DNA of 64,000 nucleotides from Belliella pelovolcani (lineage in GTDB: Bacteria > Bacteroidota > Bacteroidia > Cytophagales > Cyclobacteriaceae), in NCBI RefSeq assembly GCF_900156785.1, contig NZ_FTOP01000011.1, positions 84,551-148,550 on the forward strand. Reading direction: 5' to 3'. Under the pieces are notes generated by a model, which saw only the letters and a list, made by a program, of their open reading frames with translations, was not told where the DNA came from and made no database searches. Of the stretch, positions 37,246-47,089 are shown in pieces (position 1 is the first letter of the stretch; each line of letters opens with the position of its first letter). Both the position numbers and the translations under genes were made by a program.

Positions 37246-39369
37246 ATGAATATTGCAACCAAAGATAAATTTGATAGCATCATCTATGCGAGTGATCTTG
37301 TCAGTAGAGATTTAAGCTGGCTTAAGTTCAATGAGCGTGTTTTTGATCAATCCAAAAAAGAATCAAGATCAATTTTCGAGAAGTTGAAATTTCTCGCAAT
37401 CACTGCGTCTAACCTGGATGAATTTTTTATGATTAGAGTAGGTTCTCTCTACAATTATCTTGATTATGATAAAGAAAGAGTTGACTACTCTGGGCTCAGA
37501 GAAGAACCTTTCAAGGTAAAATTGATGCTAGAGTGTCAAGCCTTTCACAAAAAGCAACAAGAACATTTTCAAAAAAACCTTCTGCCAAATATGGCAGATT
37601 CAGGTTTTATTTTGAGTAACGTCAAAAATCTAACTGAGGACGAGCAAGAGTATATCAGGTCTTATTTCAATAAGGCGATATACCCAATGCTAACTCCCAT
37701 GGTATATGATGGTTATCGAACTTTTCCGATTTTGATGAATAAGCTCTTGGTTTTTGGAGTAGTCACTTTGGCGCCAGGAGAGAAAAAAGAAAATAGAAAA
37801 CTATCTTTTGTGCAGATTCCTGCCAATATTCCGAGGTTTTTTGAAGTAGAGCGCGAAGATGTAGTGATCTACATCCCAATTGAAGAAGTAATCAGAGAAA
37901 ATCTAATTTCGCTATTTCGAAATGTGAATATAGAATCTGTAAACCTATTCAGAATAACTAGAAATGGAGACTTTACTTTGGAAGAAAGTGAGGACATGGA
38001 TGCGAACTTTCTGGAAGAAGTAAAGCGAAAACTTAACGAAAGAAAGACCGGCAGGGTAGTGCGAATTGAAATTGAAGAAGGATACAGCAAATGGATGATC
38101 AATTTGCTGAAAGAAAGGTGGAATATTCAAGATGACAGTATCTTCAAAGTAGAAAGAAGAAGTATGCTGGATTTCACTGGTCTTTGGCAAGTGATTGGGA
38201 ATAGGCGTTTCAAAGATAGACTCCCTCAAATGCCCTCTCCAGTTCATCCATTATCTTATCCGGAGGAAGGAACAGAAGATATTTTTCAGGTTTTGAAAAA
38301 TAGGGATATACTTTTGCACCATCCTTATAACAACATCGACCCGATTCTTGATCTAATTGAAAAGGCTGCGGATGATCATAATGTCATGGCTATCAAGATG
38401 ACTATTTATCGACTTGCCAGTGATTCTAGGATAACCAAGGCGCTACTTAGAGCAGCTGAGAATGGCAAGCACGTATCGGTTCTTTTTGAAGTCAAGGCTA
38501 GGTTTGATGAGGAAAATAACATTCGTGAAGCCAAAAAGCTTCAAAAAGCAGGTTGCTTTGTAATCTATGGGATCAGTAATTTGAAAACACATACTAAATT
38601 GATGCTGATCGTCAAGAAGGACGAAAACAAGGTTACAAGATATGTTCACCTAGGTTCTGGTAATTACAATGAAGATACGGCAAGACTTTATACTGATATA
38701 GGTTTGCTTACTACCAATGAGATTCTGGCTAATGATGTGTCTGAATTTTTTAATGTAATCACTGGACATTCTATGCCAGACACTTATGAAAGCTTGATTA
38801 CGGCACCTCGGGACATGAGAAATCAATTGATTAGCTTTATTGAACAAGAGTCAGAAAATGCCAAAAAGGGTCTTCCAAGTGGTATTTTTATCAAAGTCAA
38901 TTCTCTAGAGGATTCCGAAATCATATATGCCTTGTATAGGGCTTCGCAGGCCGGTGTTCCCATAAAATTGATCATTAGGGGTATTTGCTGTCTTAGACCA
39001 GGAAGACCAGGTTTAAGTGAAAATATCGAGGTTTTTTCTATTGTTGGGGACTATTTAGAGCATTCTAGAATCTATCATTTTCATAATAATGGTGAGACTA
39101 GAACTTATGCGGGAAGTGCTGATATGATGGTGAGAAGTTTTGACAAAAGACTGGAGTCATTATTCAAAGTAGATGCACCACTTTTGGAAAAGCAATTGAT
39201 GAACATCATAGCATTCAATCTTAGAGACAATGTCAACTCGTATAAAATGCTGGAGGATGGAACCTACATCAGAAAAATGCCTCAAGCGGATGAAGAAGAG
39301 TTCAATATCCACAAGGAGTTTTTTCATCTCAATGTAGACGATGTCATGCAGGTGAAGTTGATAGGGTAA
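37246..39369 (+). CDS. ppk1: Polyphosphate kinase
   Basis: 707 residues, PPK1 type. It makes polyphosphate from ATP. RDLSWLKFNERVFDQ opens the N-terminal domain, and the HKD-like histidine blocks of the catalytic domains are visible: YVHLGSGNYNEDTARLYTDIG (autophosphorylated His) and LEHSRIYHFHNNGE. A terminator follows directly and it converges on an exopolyphosphatase-like gene, so synthesis and breakdown of polyphosphate are neighbours. Confidence 0.97.
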   Translation: MNIATKDKFDSIIYASDLVSRDLSWLKFNERVFDQSKKESRSIFEKLKFLAITASNLDEFFMIRVGSLYNYLDYDKERVDYSGLREEPFKVKLMLECQAFHKKQQEHFQKNLLPNMADSGFILSNVKNLTEDEQEYIRSYFNKAIYPMLTPMVYDGYRTFPILMNKLLVFGVVTLAPGEKKENRKLSFVQIPANIPRFFEVEREDVVIYIPIEEVIRENLISLFRNVNIESVNLFRITRNGDFTLEESEDMDANFLEEVKRKLNERKTGRVVRIEIEEGYSKWMINLLKERWNIQDDSIFKVERRSMLDFTGLWQVIGNRRFKDRLPQMPSPVHPLSYPEEGTEDIFQVLKNRDILLHHPYNNIDPILDLIEKAADDHNVMAIKMTIYRLASDSRITKALLRAAENGKHVSVLFEVKARFDEENNIREAKKLQKAGCFVIYGISNLKTHTKLMLIVKKDENKVTRYVHLGSGNYNEDTARLYTDIGLLTTNEILANDVSEFFNVITGHSMPDTYESLITAPRDMRNQLISFIEQESENAKKGLPSGIFIKVNSLEDSEIIYALYRASQAGVPIKLIIRGICCLRPGRPGLSENIEVFSIVGDYLEHSRIYHFHNNGETRTYAGSADMMVRSFDKRLESLFKVDAPLLEKQLMNIIAFNLRDNVNSYKMLEDGTYIRKMPQADEEEFNIHKEFFHLNVDDVMQVKLIG

Positions 39370-39376
39370 ACAGATA

Positions 39377-39410
39377 AAAAACGCCTCACAATCAAAGTGA
39401 GGCATTTTTT
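39377..39410. terminator. Bidirectional terminator between ppk1 and ppx-like gene
   Basis: GCCTCAC (39383-39389) and GTGAGGC (39397-39403) form a 7-bp stem flanked by A- and T-tracts; it can serve both convergent genes. Confidence 0.85.
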
Positions 39411-40299
39411 ATTTGACTACTTTCTTGATTTTATTTCTTTCGTATAGCACATTCATCAATCCATCTTTCAGTCCTACATCTGGTACGATCATTTTTTTGG
39501 ATGCTGCTGCTGTCATAGCTGCAAGATAAATTTTGCTTGCAGGAATGATAACGTCTGCCCGATCAGGATTCAGGTTAAGTTTATTGATTCTGTCCTCGTA
39601 AGAAAAAGACTCTAGGTATTCTTTAATTTCTTTAATCTTTTCTGGACTGATGTATCTTTTATTCTTAGCTGGATTTGATAATTCAAAAATTTTATTGATG
39701 TTACCTCCTGTTCCAATACAGGTGATTTTGTCTTTATTGGTGATGTTTTCTTCTATGAATTTATTCATACTTTTCCATACAGAAAGTGGGATATTGTCAT
39801 CCAATGCTCTGACCGAACCAATTTTAAAAGACTTTGAAGCAATCTTTTGCTTGTTTTTATAGATATTAAGCTCCGTACTACCACCACCCACATCGATGTG
39901 TAAATAAGGTTTTTCATCTATATATGACCACAATGCCAAATTGATTAGCTCCGCTTCTCTATTTCCGTCGATAATTTGGATTTTCAATCCAATATCCTGC
40001 TTGACTTCATCTGCTATCTCTTTTCCATTGGCAGATTCACGCATGGCAGAAGTTGCACACACCATGTAATCATCCACTTCGTAGAGGTCAATCAAAAGTT
40101 TAAAAGCCTTCATCAATTTTACAAACTTCCTTCTGTTCTTATCACTGATTTTTTGAACATGGAAAACATCCATACCTAATCTAAGTGGAAAGCGAAGGTA
40201 TTCTAGTTTTTTGAAGGTGGTTTTATCCTCGTAGTGAGTTACATTGGTAATTTGGAGCCTGATGGCATTGGATCCGATATCTACTGCTGCTAGTTTCAA
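39409..40299 (-). CDS. Ppx/GppA phosphatase family protein
   Basis: 296 residues with the ASKHA ATPase-like motifs AAVDIGSNAIRLQ (phosphate 1) and HIDVGGGSTELNI (phosphate 2). It is much shorter than E. coli Ppx (about 510 residues) and lacks the C-terminal HD domain, so it matches the short Ppx/GppA form of Bacteroidota. The reaction is release of phosphate from polyphosphate or pppGpp. It converges on ppk1 with a shared terminator, which supports polyphosphate as substrate. Confidence 0.92.
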   Translation of the reverse strand: MKLAAVDIGSNAIRLQITNVTHYEDKTTFKKLEYLRFPLRLGMDVFHVQKISDKNRRKFVKLMKAFKLLIDLYEVDDYMVCATSAMRESANGKEIADEVKQDIGLKIQIIDGNREAELINLALWSYIDEKPYLHIDVGGGSTELNIYKNKQKIASKSFKIGSVRALDDNIPLSVWKSMNKFIEENITNKDKITCIGTGGNINKIFELSNPAKNKRYISPEKIKEIKEYLESFSYEDRINKLNLNPDRADVIIPASKIYLAAMTAAASKKMIVPDVGLKDGLMNVLYERNKIKKVVK

Positions 40300-40398
40300 A
40301 TCAATATTTTAAATTAATGAAACAAATGGTTGAAAAGGTGTTCAATTACTATTTGAGAAATCAATTCTAAATTAATCAAAAATAGCGGCTAAGAACTA

Positions 40399-40614
40399 CT
40401 AATTCTTATTTTTTCTTCCTCCCACAAGTAAGATTATACCTGCAGCTACACTAATTCCTCCAGCATAATTAGGCCAGTTGACTTCATTTTCTTTGGTTTT
40501 GTTGACTTGTATTGGTCCAGCGTCAATGATATTTTCTTCCGTATTGAAACTGATTCCTGAAAAAATGAACATCGCAATTCCGATAACTATCAAAATAATT
40601 CCCAAAGCTCTCAT
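40399..40614 (-). CDS. Small membrane protein of unknown function (71 aa)
   Basis: 71 residues with two hydrophobic helices (LGIILIVIGIAMFIFSG and YAGGISVAAGIILLVGG) separated by about 25 residues of polar loop, and a basic C-terminal tail (RKNKN). No motif is recognised. It lies 50 bp downstream of the TerC-family gene on the same strand and may be co-transcribed with it. Confidence 0.7.
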   Translation of the reverse strand: MRALGIILIVIGIAMFIFSGISFNTEENIIDAGPIQVNKTKENEVNWPNYAGGISVAAGIILLVGGRKNKN

Positions 40615-40664
40615 AGTTTGTTTGATTGGTTTCTGTATCCATTAGGAGCAAGAAGCTTACCAAA

Positions 40665-41651
40665 CTATGAATTGGAGTGAAGTGACTTATACCGGTTCCA
40701 TGATGCAATGATACTTATCAAAAGAATTCCAAACACAACTGATAGCGAAATATAAGATGGAAAATGATAAGCAGCAGAAATGATCATCTTGAAACCGATA
40801 AAAATCAATATAAATGAGAGCCCATGTTGCAAGTAATGAAACATCTCAAAACTATTAGCTAGTAGAAAGTACAGTGCCCTAAGTCCAAGTATCGCAAATA
40901 TATTGGAGGTATAAAGGATAACAGGATCATTTGAAATAGCAAAAATGGCAGGAATGGAATCCACAGCAAATAATAGATCAGTAAACTCAATCACTGCGAC
41001 TACCACTAGTAGTTGTGTCGCAAATCTTTTTCCATTAATCCTTACAAAAAACTTCTCTCCATGGTATTTTGGATCTACTCTGAATAGTTTGTGAATGAGT
41101 TTAGTTCCCAAAGATTTTGAGAAGTCTTTTTTGTCCTCAACCTCTTCGTCTTGCTTCCAAGTCTTGATGCCAGCATAGAAAAGGAAGATTCCAAACATGG
41201 TCAATATGATATTGATATGAAGCTCAATACCAAATAGATAAAAAGGTTCAATGAAAGTTAATTCTATTAAAGTAACACCAAAGAAAATGAAAATAGCTCT
41301 CATGATGATAGCTCCTAAGATTCCGTAAAACAAGACTTTGTGCTGGTATTTATCTGGTACTTTGAAAAACTTAAACACCAAGATAAAAACAAAAAGATTG
41401 TCTACGCTGAGGGCTTTTTCAATCAAGAATGCGGAGTAGTACTGAGAAGCTTTCTCTAGTCCAAAATCCCAATAAACATACAAGCCAAATAGCAGTCCGA
41501 TCCCAATCCAGACGATTGACCAATTCAGAGCTTCTTTAGTAGATACTTTGTGGGCTTCTTTATTGAAGACTAGTAAATCAATAGCAAGTAGGGCTAAGAC
41601 AATAATGGCAAAACCAATCAGGGCATAGCCTTCATCTTTTAGATATTCCAA
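40665..41651 (-). CDS. TerC/Alx family membrane protein
   Basis: 328 residues with about eight hydrophobic helices. TerC family signatures include the acidic pairs in FLIEKALSVDNLFVFILVF and VIEFTDLLFAVDSIPAI, and a conserved SNIFAILGLRALYF. Members are linked to Mn2+ efflux (Alx, MeeF) or to tellurite resistance. It has a loop of charged residues (KQDEEVEDKKDF) between helices. It heads a group with the 71-residue protein downstream and follows DUF202. Confidence 0.92.
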   Translation of the reverse strand: MEYLKDEGYALIGFAIIVLALLAIDLLVFNKEAHKVSTKEALNWSIVWIGIGLLFGLYVYWDFGLEKASQYYSAFLIEKALSVDNLFVFILVFKFFKVPDKYQHKVLFYGILGAIIMRAIFIFFGVTLIELTFIEPFYLFGIELHINIILTMFGIFLFYAGIKTWKQDEEVEDKKDFSKSLGTKLIHKLFRVDPKYHGEKFFVRINGKRFATQLLVVVAVIEFTDLLFAVDSIPAIFAISNDPVILYTSNIFAILGLRALYFLLANSFEMFHYLQHGLSFILIFIGFKMIISAAYHFPSYISLSVVFGILLISIIASWNRYKSLHSNS

Positions 41652-41708
41652 AGGTAATTTGTTTATTCAGTGAGGATTATTAGTCAGGCATATTCGAAAA
41701 AAAGGTCT

Positions 41709-41990
41709 TTACATTTTAATGTAATTACCCTTTTTGAGCTTTTTTTTGACCTTGAAATAATTGAAAAAACCAAGAAAGATCAATCCTATACTTAATGCAA
41801 AAGCTAAATATCCCAAGTCACTGATATGGCTAAGTACATTTACCTCCATCAAAGCAGTACCACTGACCAAAAAGTAAAGCGAAGTTCTGATATAAGAGAG
41901 GAGCGTCCTGTCGTTGGCCAGGGTAGTCCTTTGCCTCGCTAGATAATCTCTTACGATCATTTGCTCTTCAGTTAAATTCTCCTTTTCCAT
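41709..41990 (-). CDS. DUF202 family membrane protein
   Basis: 93 residues. RDYLARQRTTLANDRTLLSYIRTSLYFL is the typical N-terminal block of the DUF202/YidH family (LAxxRTxLAxxRTxLAyxRT), followed by two transmembrane helices. The function is unknown. It lies 57 bp upstream of the TerC gene on the same strand. Confidence 0.85.
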   Translation of the reverse strand: MEKENLTEEQMIVRDYLARQRTTLANDRTLLSYIRTSLYFLVSGTALMEVNVLSHISDLGYLAFALSIGLIFLGFFNYFKVKKKLKKGNYIKM

Positions 41991-42115
41991 TTGCTACTTG
42001 ATTAGATTACAAAAGTAGGAAATTATTTACTTTAAAAACTGTAGCATAAAACCAGAAAACCATTAAGATTTGTTTTCTTTGCTATCTAATTCGATTTATA
42101 TTAATCCATTCAGGA

Positions 42116-42598
42116 ATGAGCAAGCCTAATTTTGATGATATTTTTATGGAACTAGCTGTGAATCTTGCAAAAAGATCACATTGTATCAAAAAGCATGTAG
42201 GGGCTGTGCTGACAAAAGAGACTAGAATCATATCCATTGGTTATAATGGGCCTCCGTCAGGTACCCACAACTGCGACGAGGAGTTTCCACATGAAGGTTG
42301 TGCCCGAGATAGTAAAGGTAGTTGTACACTTGCTCTTCATGCAGAACAAAATGCCATTTTATATGCAGTCAAGAACAATACTTCGGTGGAAGGATCCACG
42401 CTATATGTGACCTTGGCTCCCTGCCTAGCCTGCGCAAGAATTATCTTTTCCATGGGTATCCAAAGAGTCATATACATGTATTCTTACGCTGAATACAAAG
42501 GATTACCATTCGATGAGGGCTTAGAGTTCTTAAAGAAATTTGGGGTGGAAGTTGATAAATATGGAGTCGAAATTAAGATTGAAGACCCCTTGATTTAA
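42116..42598 (+). CDS. Cytidine/deoxycytidylate deaminase (dCMP deaminase-like)
   Basis: 160 residues. The zinc-deaminase signature is complete: HAEQNAI with the zinc histidine and catalytic glutamate, and PCLACARII with the two zinc cysteines. A cysteine/histidine-rich stretch after residue 50 (HNCDEEFPHEGCARD) is like the second zinc site of dCMP deaminases. It should deaminate dCMP to dUMP for dTMP synthesis. Its stop overlaps that of the convergent murB by 4 bp. Confidence 0.9.
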   Translation: MSKPNFDDIFMELAVNLAKRSHCIKKHVGAVLTKETRIISIGYNGPPSGTHNCDEEFPHEGCARDSKGSCTLALHAEQNAILYAVKNNTSVEGSTLYVTLAPCLACARIIFSMGIQRVIYMYSYAEYKGLPFDEGLEFLKKFGVEVDKYGVEIKIEDPLI

Positions 42599-43608
42599 AT
42601 GAAATTAACCTCTGGATGAAGTAAAATCCCAAATTTTTCTTGAATTGAGGTTTGTATTTTTTTACTGAGATTGGCTATTTCTTTTCCATCTCCATCTCCA
42701 TAATTGACTAAGACAAGTGGTTGTAGCTTGTGTACACCAATCTTACCAAAAGTTTGTCCCTTCCAGCCAGCTTGTTCGATCAGCCATGCTGCTGCTACTT
42801 TTATGCCATTCTCATTAGGGTATCCGGGAATGTTTGGATACTCAGATTTTAGCTTATCGAACTGCTCTTGAGAAATTGTCGGATTTTTGAAGAAACTTCC
42901 AGCGTTTCCAATTACCGCGGGATCTGGCAATTTACTTTGCCTGATTTGGATTACAGCATCTGATATTGCTTTGATGTTAAGCTCTTTGATACCCATAGTT
43001 TGCAATGTTTCTTCGATAGCGCCGTAAGAAATATTGAAAATAGGATTCTTTTTTAACTTAAATGAAACTTTGGTGATGATGTACTGATCCTTCAGTGCAT
43101 TTTTAAAGACACTTTCTCTATAGCCAAATTGACACTCATTCCAATCGAACACTTCTGTTTTACCAGAATCTCTATTGATCGCTCTGAGAGTATGAAACAC
43201 TTCCTTGATCTCTATGCCATAGGCACCGATGTTTTGCATTGGAGATGCACCTACTGTCCCGGGAATTAGCGAAAGATTTTCAACACCAGCCCAATTCTGC
43301 TCAATACAATGCAGTACAAATTGATGCCAGTTTTCTCCAGCACCAACTTCCACGAAAACATCTTCTTTTGATTCTTCTATCAAGTTTATCCCACTTATTT
43401 CCATCTTTAGTACAAGCGCATTTATATCCTGAGTCAGAAGGATATTACTTCCTCCCCCTAGAATCAGTAATGGAATATTCCATTCTTTGGCCTTCTCCAA
43501 GGCTTCTAGGACATCTTCTTCGGTATTTGCAATAGCAAAAAATTTAGCTTTTTTATCAATTCCAAAAGTATTGTATGACTTTAACGAGATGTTTTCTTGT
43601 ATATTCAT
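42595..43608 (-). CDS. murB: UDP-N-acetylenolpyruvoylglucosamine reductase
   Basis: 337 residues from the ATG at 43608 (MNIQENISLKSYNTFG); a frame to 43650 would add 14 residues of non-family sequence. It is a type I MurB and reduces the enolpyruvyl group with NADPH and FAD in peptidoglycan synthesis. Visible are the FAD-binding GGGSNILL, the conserved PGTVGASPMQNIGAYG, the active-site YRES and the catalytic serine in GNAGSFFKNP. Confidence 0.95.
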   Translation of the reverse strand: MNIQENISLKSYNTFGIDKKAKFFAIANTEEDVLEALEKAKEWNIPLLILGGGSNILLTQDINALVLKMEISGINLIEESKEDVFVEVGAGENWHQFVLHCIEQNWAGVENLSLIPGTVGASPMQNIGAYGIEIKEVFHTLRAINRDSGKTEVFDWNECQFGYRESVFKNALKDQYIITKVSFKLKKNPIFNISYGAIEETLQTMGIKELNIKAISDAVIQIRQSKLPDPAVIGNAGSFFKNPTISQEQFDKLKSEYPNIPGYPNENGIKVAAAWLIEQAGWKGQTFGKIGVHKLQPLVLVNYGDGDGKEIANLSKKIQTSIQEKFGILLHPEVNFI

Positions 43609-43699
43609 GGCTGAAAATTCTTCTTGCGAATTAAGCAAGATTTTACCCAAATAGAAAGATTCGAGACGTATATGTCACTTTAATTAAATCTGTTCCAGA

Positions 43700-44641
43700 A
43701 TGAAAGAAATGGTAATCAACGGAGTAAGAATAAGACCAGGTCAAACTGTCAATATAGAAATTGCAATTGCAAGGTTGCCCACCCATACATTGATTGATCT
43801 TCCAGTTTTCATCAAAAGAGCAAAAGAAGATGGTCCAGTTGTCTTGATCTCCGGAGGTGTACATGGTGATGAAATCAACGGAATCGTAGCCGTAAAGAGG
43901 ATGCTGGAGGAAGATGAAATCACACCTTCAAAGGGAACAGTGATATTGATTCCGTTGGTAAATGTATATGGTTTTTTGAGTAATTCCAGAACCTTTCCTG
44001 ATGGGAGAGATTTGAATAGGAGTTTTCCAGGCAGTAAAAAAGGTTCATTAGCTTCTCAGATTGCGTTCATCTTGACTAATGAAATCATCCCATTGATAGA
44101 TTATGGTATAGACATGCATACTGGAGGGAGGATGCTGTCCAATTACCCTCAAATCAGAGTAGACTACAAAGACAAAAAAGGCGTTGAACTAGCTAAAGCT
44201 TTTGGGACACATTTTATTTTGAATTCTCCTCATATTGATAAATCCTTCAGGAAGGAAGCTTATAAAAAGAAGAAAAGTATTCTAGTATACGAAGGGGGAG
44301 AGTCTATGCGTTTGGATGACTTTGCAGTAGAGGAGGCAGTCGCAGGTACGAAGCGTATGCTTCATTACTTGGGTATGTTGGAAGCTGCTCCTGAAAAGAA
44401 GGACTTGACCATGATAGCTGAAAGCTCTTGGTTGAGGGCAAAGATTTCAGGAATTTTTATGACCTCAGTGCAATTGGGAGATCACGTCAAAAAAGGGCAA
44501 ATTCTGGCTAGAATCTCAGACCCTTACGGGCAAGTAAAAGTGCCTATCAAGTGTACAACCAATGGATTTATCGTGGGACTTAACAACAATCCAGTCGTGA
44601 ATGCTGGCGATGCCTTGGTACATATTGGGAAAGCAATCTAG
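43700..44641 (+). CDS. Succinylglutamate desuccinylase/aspartoacylase family protein
   Basis: 313 residues. The zinc carboxypeptidase-like metal motif GGVHGDEINGI (His and Glu ligands) is followed by the third ligand histidine in DYGIDMHTGG, and FPDGRDLNRSFPG near residue 100 matches the family. A C-terminal beta-rich domain starts at about residue 230. It is a zinc amidohydrolase; the substrate is unknown, and no RimK-like ligase, a frequent partner, is next to it. It is divergent from murB and convergent with tamL. Confidence 0.87.
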   Translation: MKEMVINGVRIRPGQTVNIEIAIARLPTHTLIDLPVFIKRAKEDGPVVLISGGVHGDEINGIVAVKRMLEEDEITPSKGTVILIPLVNVYGFLSNSRTFPDGRDLNRSFPGSKKGSLASQIAFILTNEIIPLIDYGIDMHTGGRMLSNYPQIRVDYKDKKGVELAKAFGTHFILNSPHIDKSFRKEAYKKKKSILVYEGGESMRLDDFAVEEAVAGTKRMLHYLGMLEAAPEKKDLTMIAESSWLRAKISGIFMTSVQLGDHVKKGQILARISDPYGQVKVPIKCTTNGFIVGLNNNPVVNAGDALVHIGKAI

Positions 44642-44657
44642 ATAGAATAACAGTTGA

Positions 44658-47072
44658 TTAGAATGGATACCCGATCCCTATATTGAAGACAGTTTGGCCT
44701 CTTTCACCTAGAAAGCCATTGAAGAAATTACCAAGGATAAATCTTTGGCCCTCTTCTCGTGCGGGATCTACAGCTTTGACGCCCATATCCAGTCTTAGCA
44801 CCAAAAAATCAAAATCCATTCTCAATCCCAGACCTGTACCTACCGCAATCTCCTTGTAAAATCTATTGAACTCAAAGTTAGCCCCTGGTCTAGTAGGATC
44901 ATTGAGAAAAGTCCAGCTATTTCCAAAATCAATGAAAAAAGCTCCGTCAAAATAGCCATATAGTTTCCTTCTATATTCCAGCATTCCTTCGAATAGAATA
45001 TCTCCCGGCTGCTCAAATCTATAATCAAATGAACCGTCTTCATTTAACGGAGGTGTATAAGATCCTGGGCCAAGTCGTCTAGGTTGCCAAGCTCTGATAC
45101 CGGTACTACCCCCAGCAAAGAAATATTTTTCATAAGGTAAAATTCCATCACTAATGCCATACGGTTTGGCCATACCCAAATTGAGCCTATAAGCAAAAGT
45201 CTGTTTGTTGCTCAGTGGGATATATCTCCTAAAGTCTGCTTGAAATTTTAAGAACTGGAAATACGCAAGGCTTCGATTTTCTATAAATTGCCTATTGACA
45301 AAATTGAGCGCCGTCCCACCACTTTCTAAGAAAAGTCGTAAAAGTGAAGCACTGTTTTTCTGAAAAACGCCATACTGATTGAAGTTGATGATAACTTGTC
45401 CTGAGATGCTACTTACATATGAAGGGAGAAATGAATTGATAAGGTTATTTCCTTGATTTTGAAGGTCTTCAAGTATTTCTCTGAAATCATTACTTAAATT
45501 AGATCTGATAAAGTTAGCATCGACTAAGTTGAGCGAGAATTGCTGTCTAAGGTTTCGTGTGTTCCAATTGTAGGCAAGGATTCCATTGACACTTTCCCTG
45601 TTGTATTCAGGCCGATCTACATAATTGTAACCAATCAAAGTTCTAGTCCTGGGATTGTACCTTCCAAATCGCTCTAGAGCAAATTTATTCATTGGCACCA
45701 AAAACTGCGGGAAGATAATCGATGCGGAAGTATTCAACTCCCTGGATCTGAAAACACCACCTTCGCCTGTTGCTGATACAACACCTTCAAGACCAGCTCT
45801 GAAGTTAAACTCAAAGATCTCTGCTCCTCGAAATAGATTTCGATTTCTTAAAGAATGACTAAAAAATGGTCCAGGAACTTGCTCTGTGATACTAGCACCA
45901 AGTTGGTTTGTGATCAGGTATTTTTGATTTGGTTGTGTAAAAATCCTTGGCCTTAAGACTGTTCCCAAGGTATCAAAAGAAATATTAACAAACCTAAAGA
46001 GATCCAAATTAGCTAACTGCCTTTGCGTCTCTAATACATCTGTTTTATTATAGAGGTCACCTTGATTTAGGAATATTCTTGAAGAGATTATTTTTTCGGA
46101 ATAGCGATCTCGATAGATTTTGAAATTGATGTCCTTGTATTTCGACTTCGTTTCTTCTTCAAAGAAGCTGTCTCCCGAAGGCGCGTCAATAGAGAAGTAG
46201 ATAGAGTCTAGGGTGTAAACTTTGTGGAAATCATTGGCCGCTGGTTTTCTGATGACCTGCTCTATTTGAACAGTTTTTTCAAGAGTGTCTTTGTAGACAT
46301 TGTATTCAATGTAGGATTTTGAAAAAGTATAATAGCCGTTTTCCTTTAGGAAGTCTTCCACACGCTGACGCTCCCTAGATAGTTGTGCTTGCTCGTATCT
46401 GCTTCGAGTTTTGATTTCGGAACGCCTTTTATTTTTATCTAGAAGTAGATAAATGTTTTCATCATCTGATCGAGAGTAGACAGAATCAATGACATATGGT
46501 TCATTTTCAGTAAGTAAATATTTTATCCTAGCTTTTTTACCATCATAGTCTACAGCATAATCTACTTCGTTTTCAAAGAAACCATTATTGGATAAGTAAA
46601 AAGAGATTTGCCTTCGTGAATCCTCAGTCTTGATGCTGTCATGGATTACTCTTGGGTTGCCAGTTCGCATGAAAAAGTTTCCAAACTCTAATTTTTTTTC
46701 TATTGAAGTGATTTGATTATTGATTTTATTGAATCGCTTGATTTCCCTTCGGGATAGTTCCTCTTCCTTCTTGGTTAAAAGTGCTTTCCTTTCTTTTTCT
46801 AAATTCTCTTTTCTTTGAATGTGAACGGTACTATCAAAAGTCCATTCTCCAAATCTATAAAAGGCTACCCCAATTGATGTATTTAAAAATGGAATACGGG
46901 TATTGGGTTCTTGCTTGATCAGGTTAGAAATTGCATCCTTATCGCTCTTCTCTACACCTTCTATTTGTACTTGATAGACCAAATATTCGTTTTCCTTCAA
47001 GCCCTTGGTCAAAGAACATGAAGAAATCAAAAAAAGGAGAAAGATAAAGTTTATATATTTGGCCTTATTCAC
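44658..47072 (-). CDS. tamL: TamA-like outer-membrane protein with lipobox (TamL type)
   Basis: 804 residues. The N-terminus is a lipoprotein signal (MNKAKYINFIFLLFLISSCS), so cysteine 19 should be lipid-modified, the feature of TamL, the Bacteroidota variant of TamA. POTRA-like repeats (residues about 30-420) precede an Omp85/BamA-type barrel (residues about 450-804), whose last strand ends FNIGIGYPF. It helps assemble outer-membrane proteins. A coiled, charged stretch (residues about 80-130) is inserted between the POTRA domains. No tamB gene is seen next to it. Confidence 0.88.
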   Translation of the reverse strand: MNKAKYINFIFLLFLISSCSLTKGLKENEYLVYQVQIEGVEKSDKDAISNLIKQEPNTRIPFLNTSIGVAFYRFGEWTFDSTVHIQRKENLEKERKALLTKKEEELSRREIKRFNKINNQITSIEKKLEFGNFFMRTGNPRVIHDSIKTEDSRRQISFYLSNNGFFENEVDYAVDYDGKKARIKYLLTENEPYVIDSVYSRSDDENIYLLLDKNKRRSEIKTRSRYEQAQLSRERQRVEDFLKENGYYTFSKSYIEYNVYKDTLEKTVQIEQVIRKPAANDFHKVYTLDSIYFSIDAPSGDSFFEEETKSKYKDINFKIYRDRYSEKIISSRIFLNQGDLYNKTDVLETQRQLANLDLFRFVNISFDTLGTVLRPRIFTQPNQKYLITNQLGASITEQVPGPFFSHSLRNRNLFRGAEIFEFNFRAGLEGVVSATGEGGVFRSRELNTSASIIFPQFLVPMNKFALERFGRYNPRTRTLIGYNYVDRPEYNRESVNGILAYNWNTRNLRQQFSLNLVDANFIRSNLSNDFREILEDLQNQGNNLINSFLPSYVSSISGQVIINFNQYGVFQKNSASLLRLFLESGGTALNFVNRQFIENRSLAYFQFLKFQADFRRYIPLSNKQTFAYRLNLGMAKPYGISDGILPYEKYFFAGGSTGIRAWQPRRLGPGSYTPPLNEDGSFDYRFEQPGDILFEGMLEYRRKLYGYFDGAFFIDFGNSWTFLNDPTRPGANFEFNRFYKEIAVGTGLGLRMDFDFLVLRLDMGVKAVDPAREEGQRFILGNFFNGFLGERGQTVFNIGIGYPF

Positions 47073-47089
47073 TATTTGACGCTCACCGA

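Noticed and set aside
43609..43650. MurB start at 43650
   Set aside because: The extra 14 residues are not part of the family; the protein that begins at 43608 aligns from its first residues.
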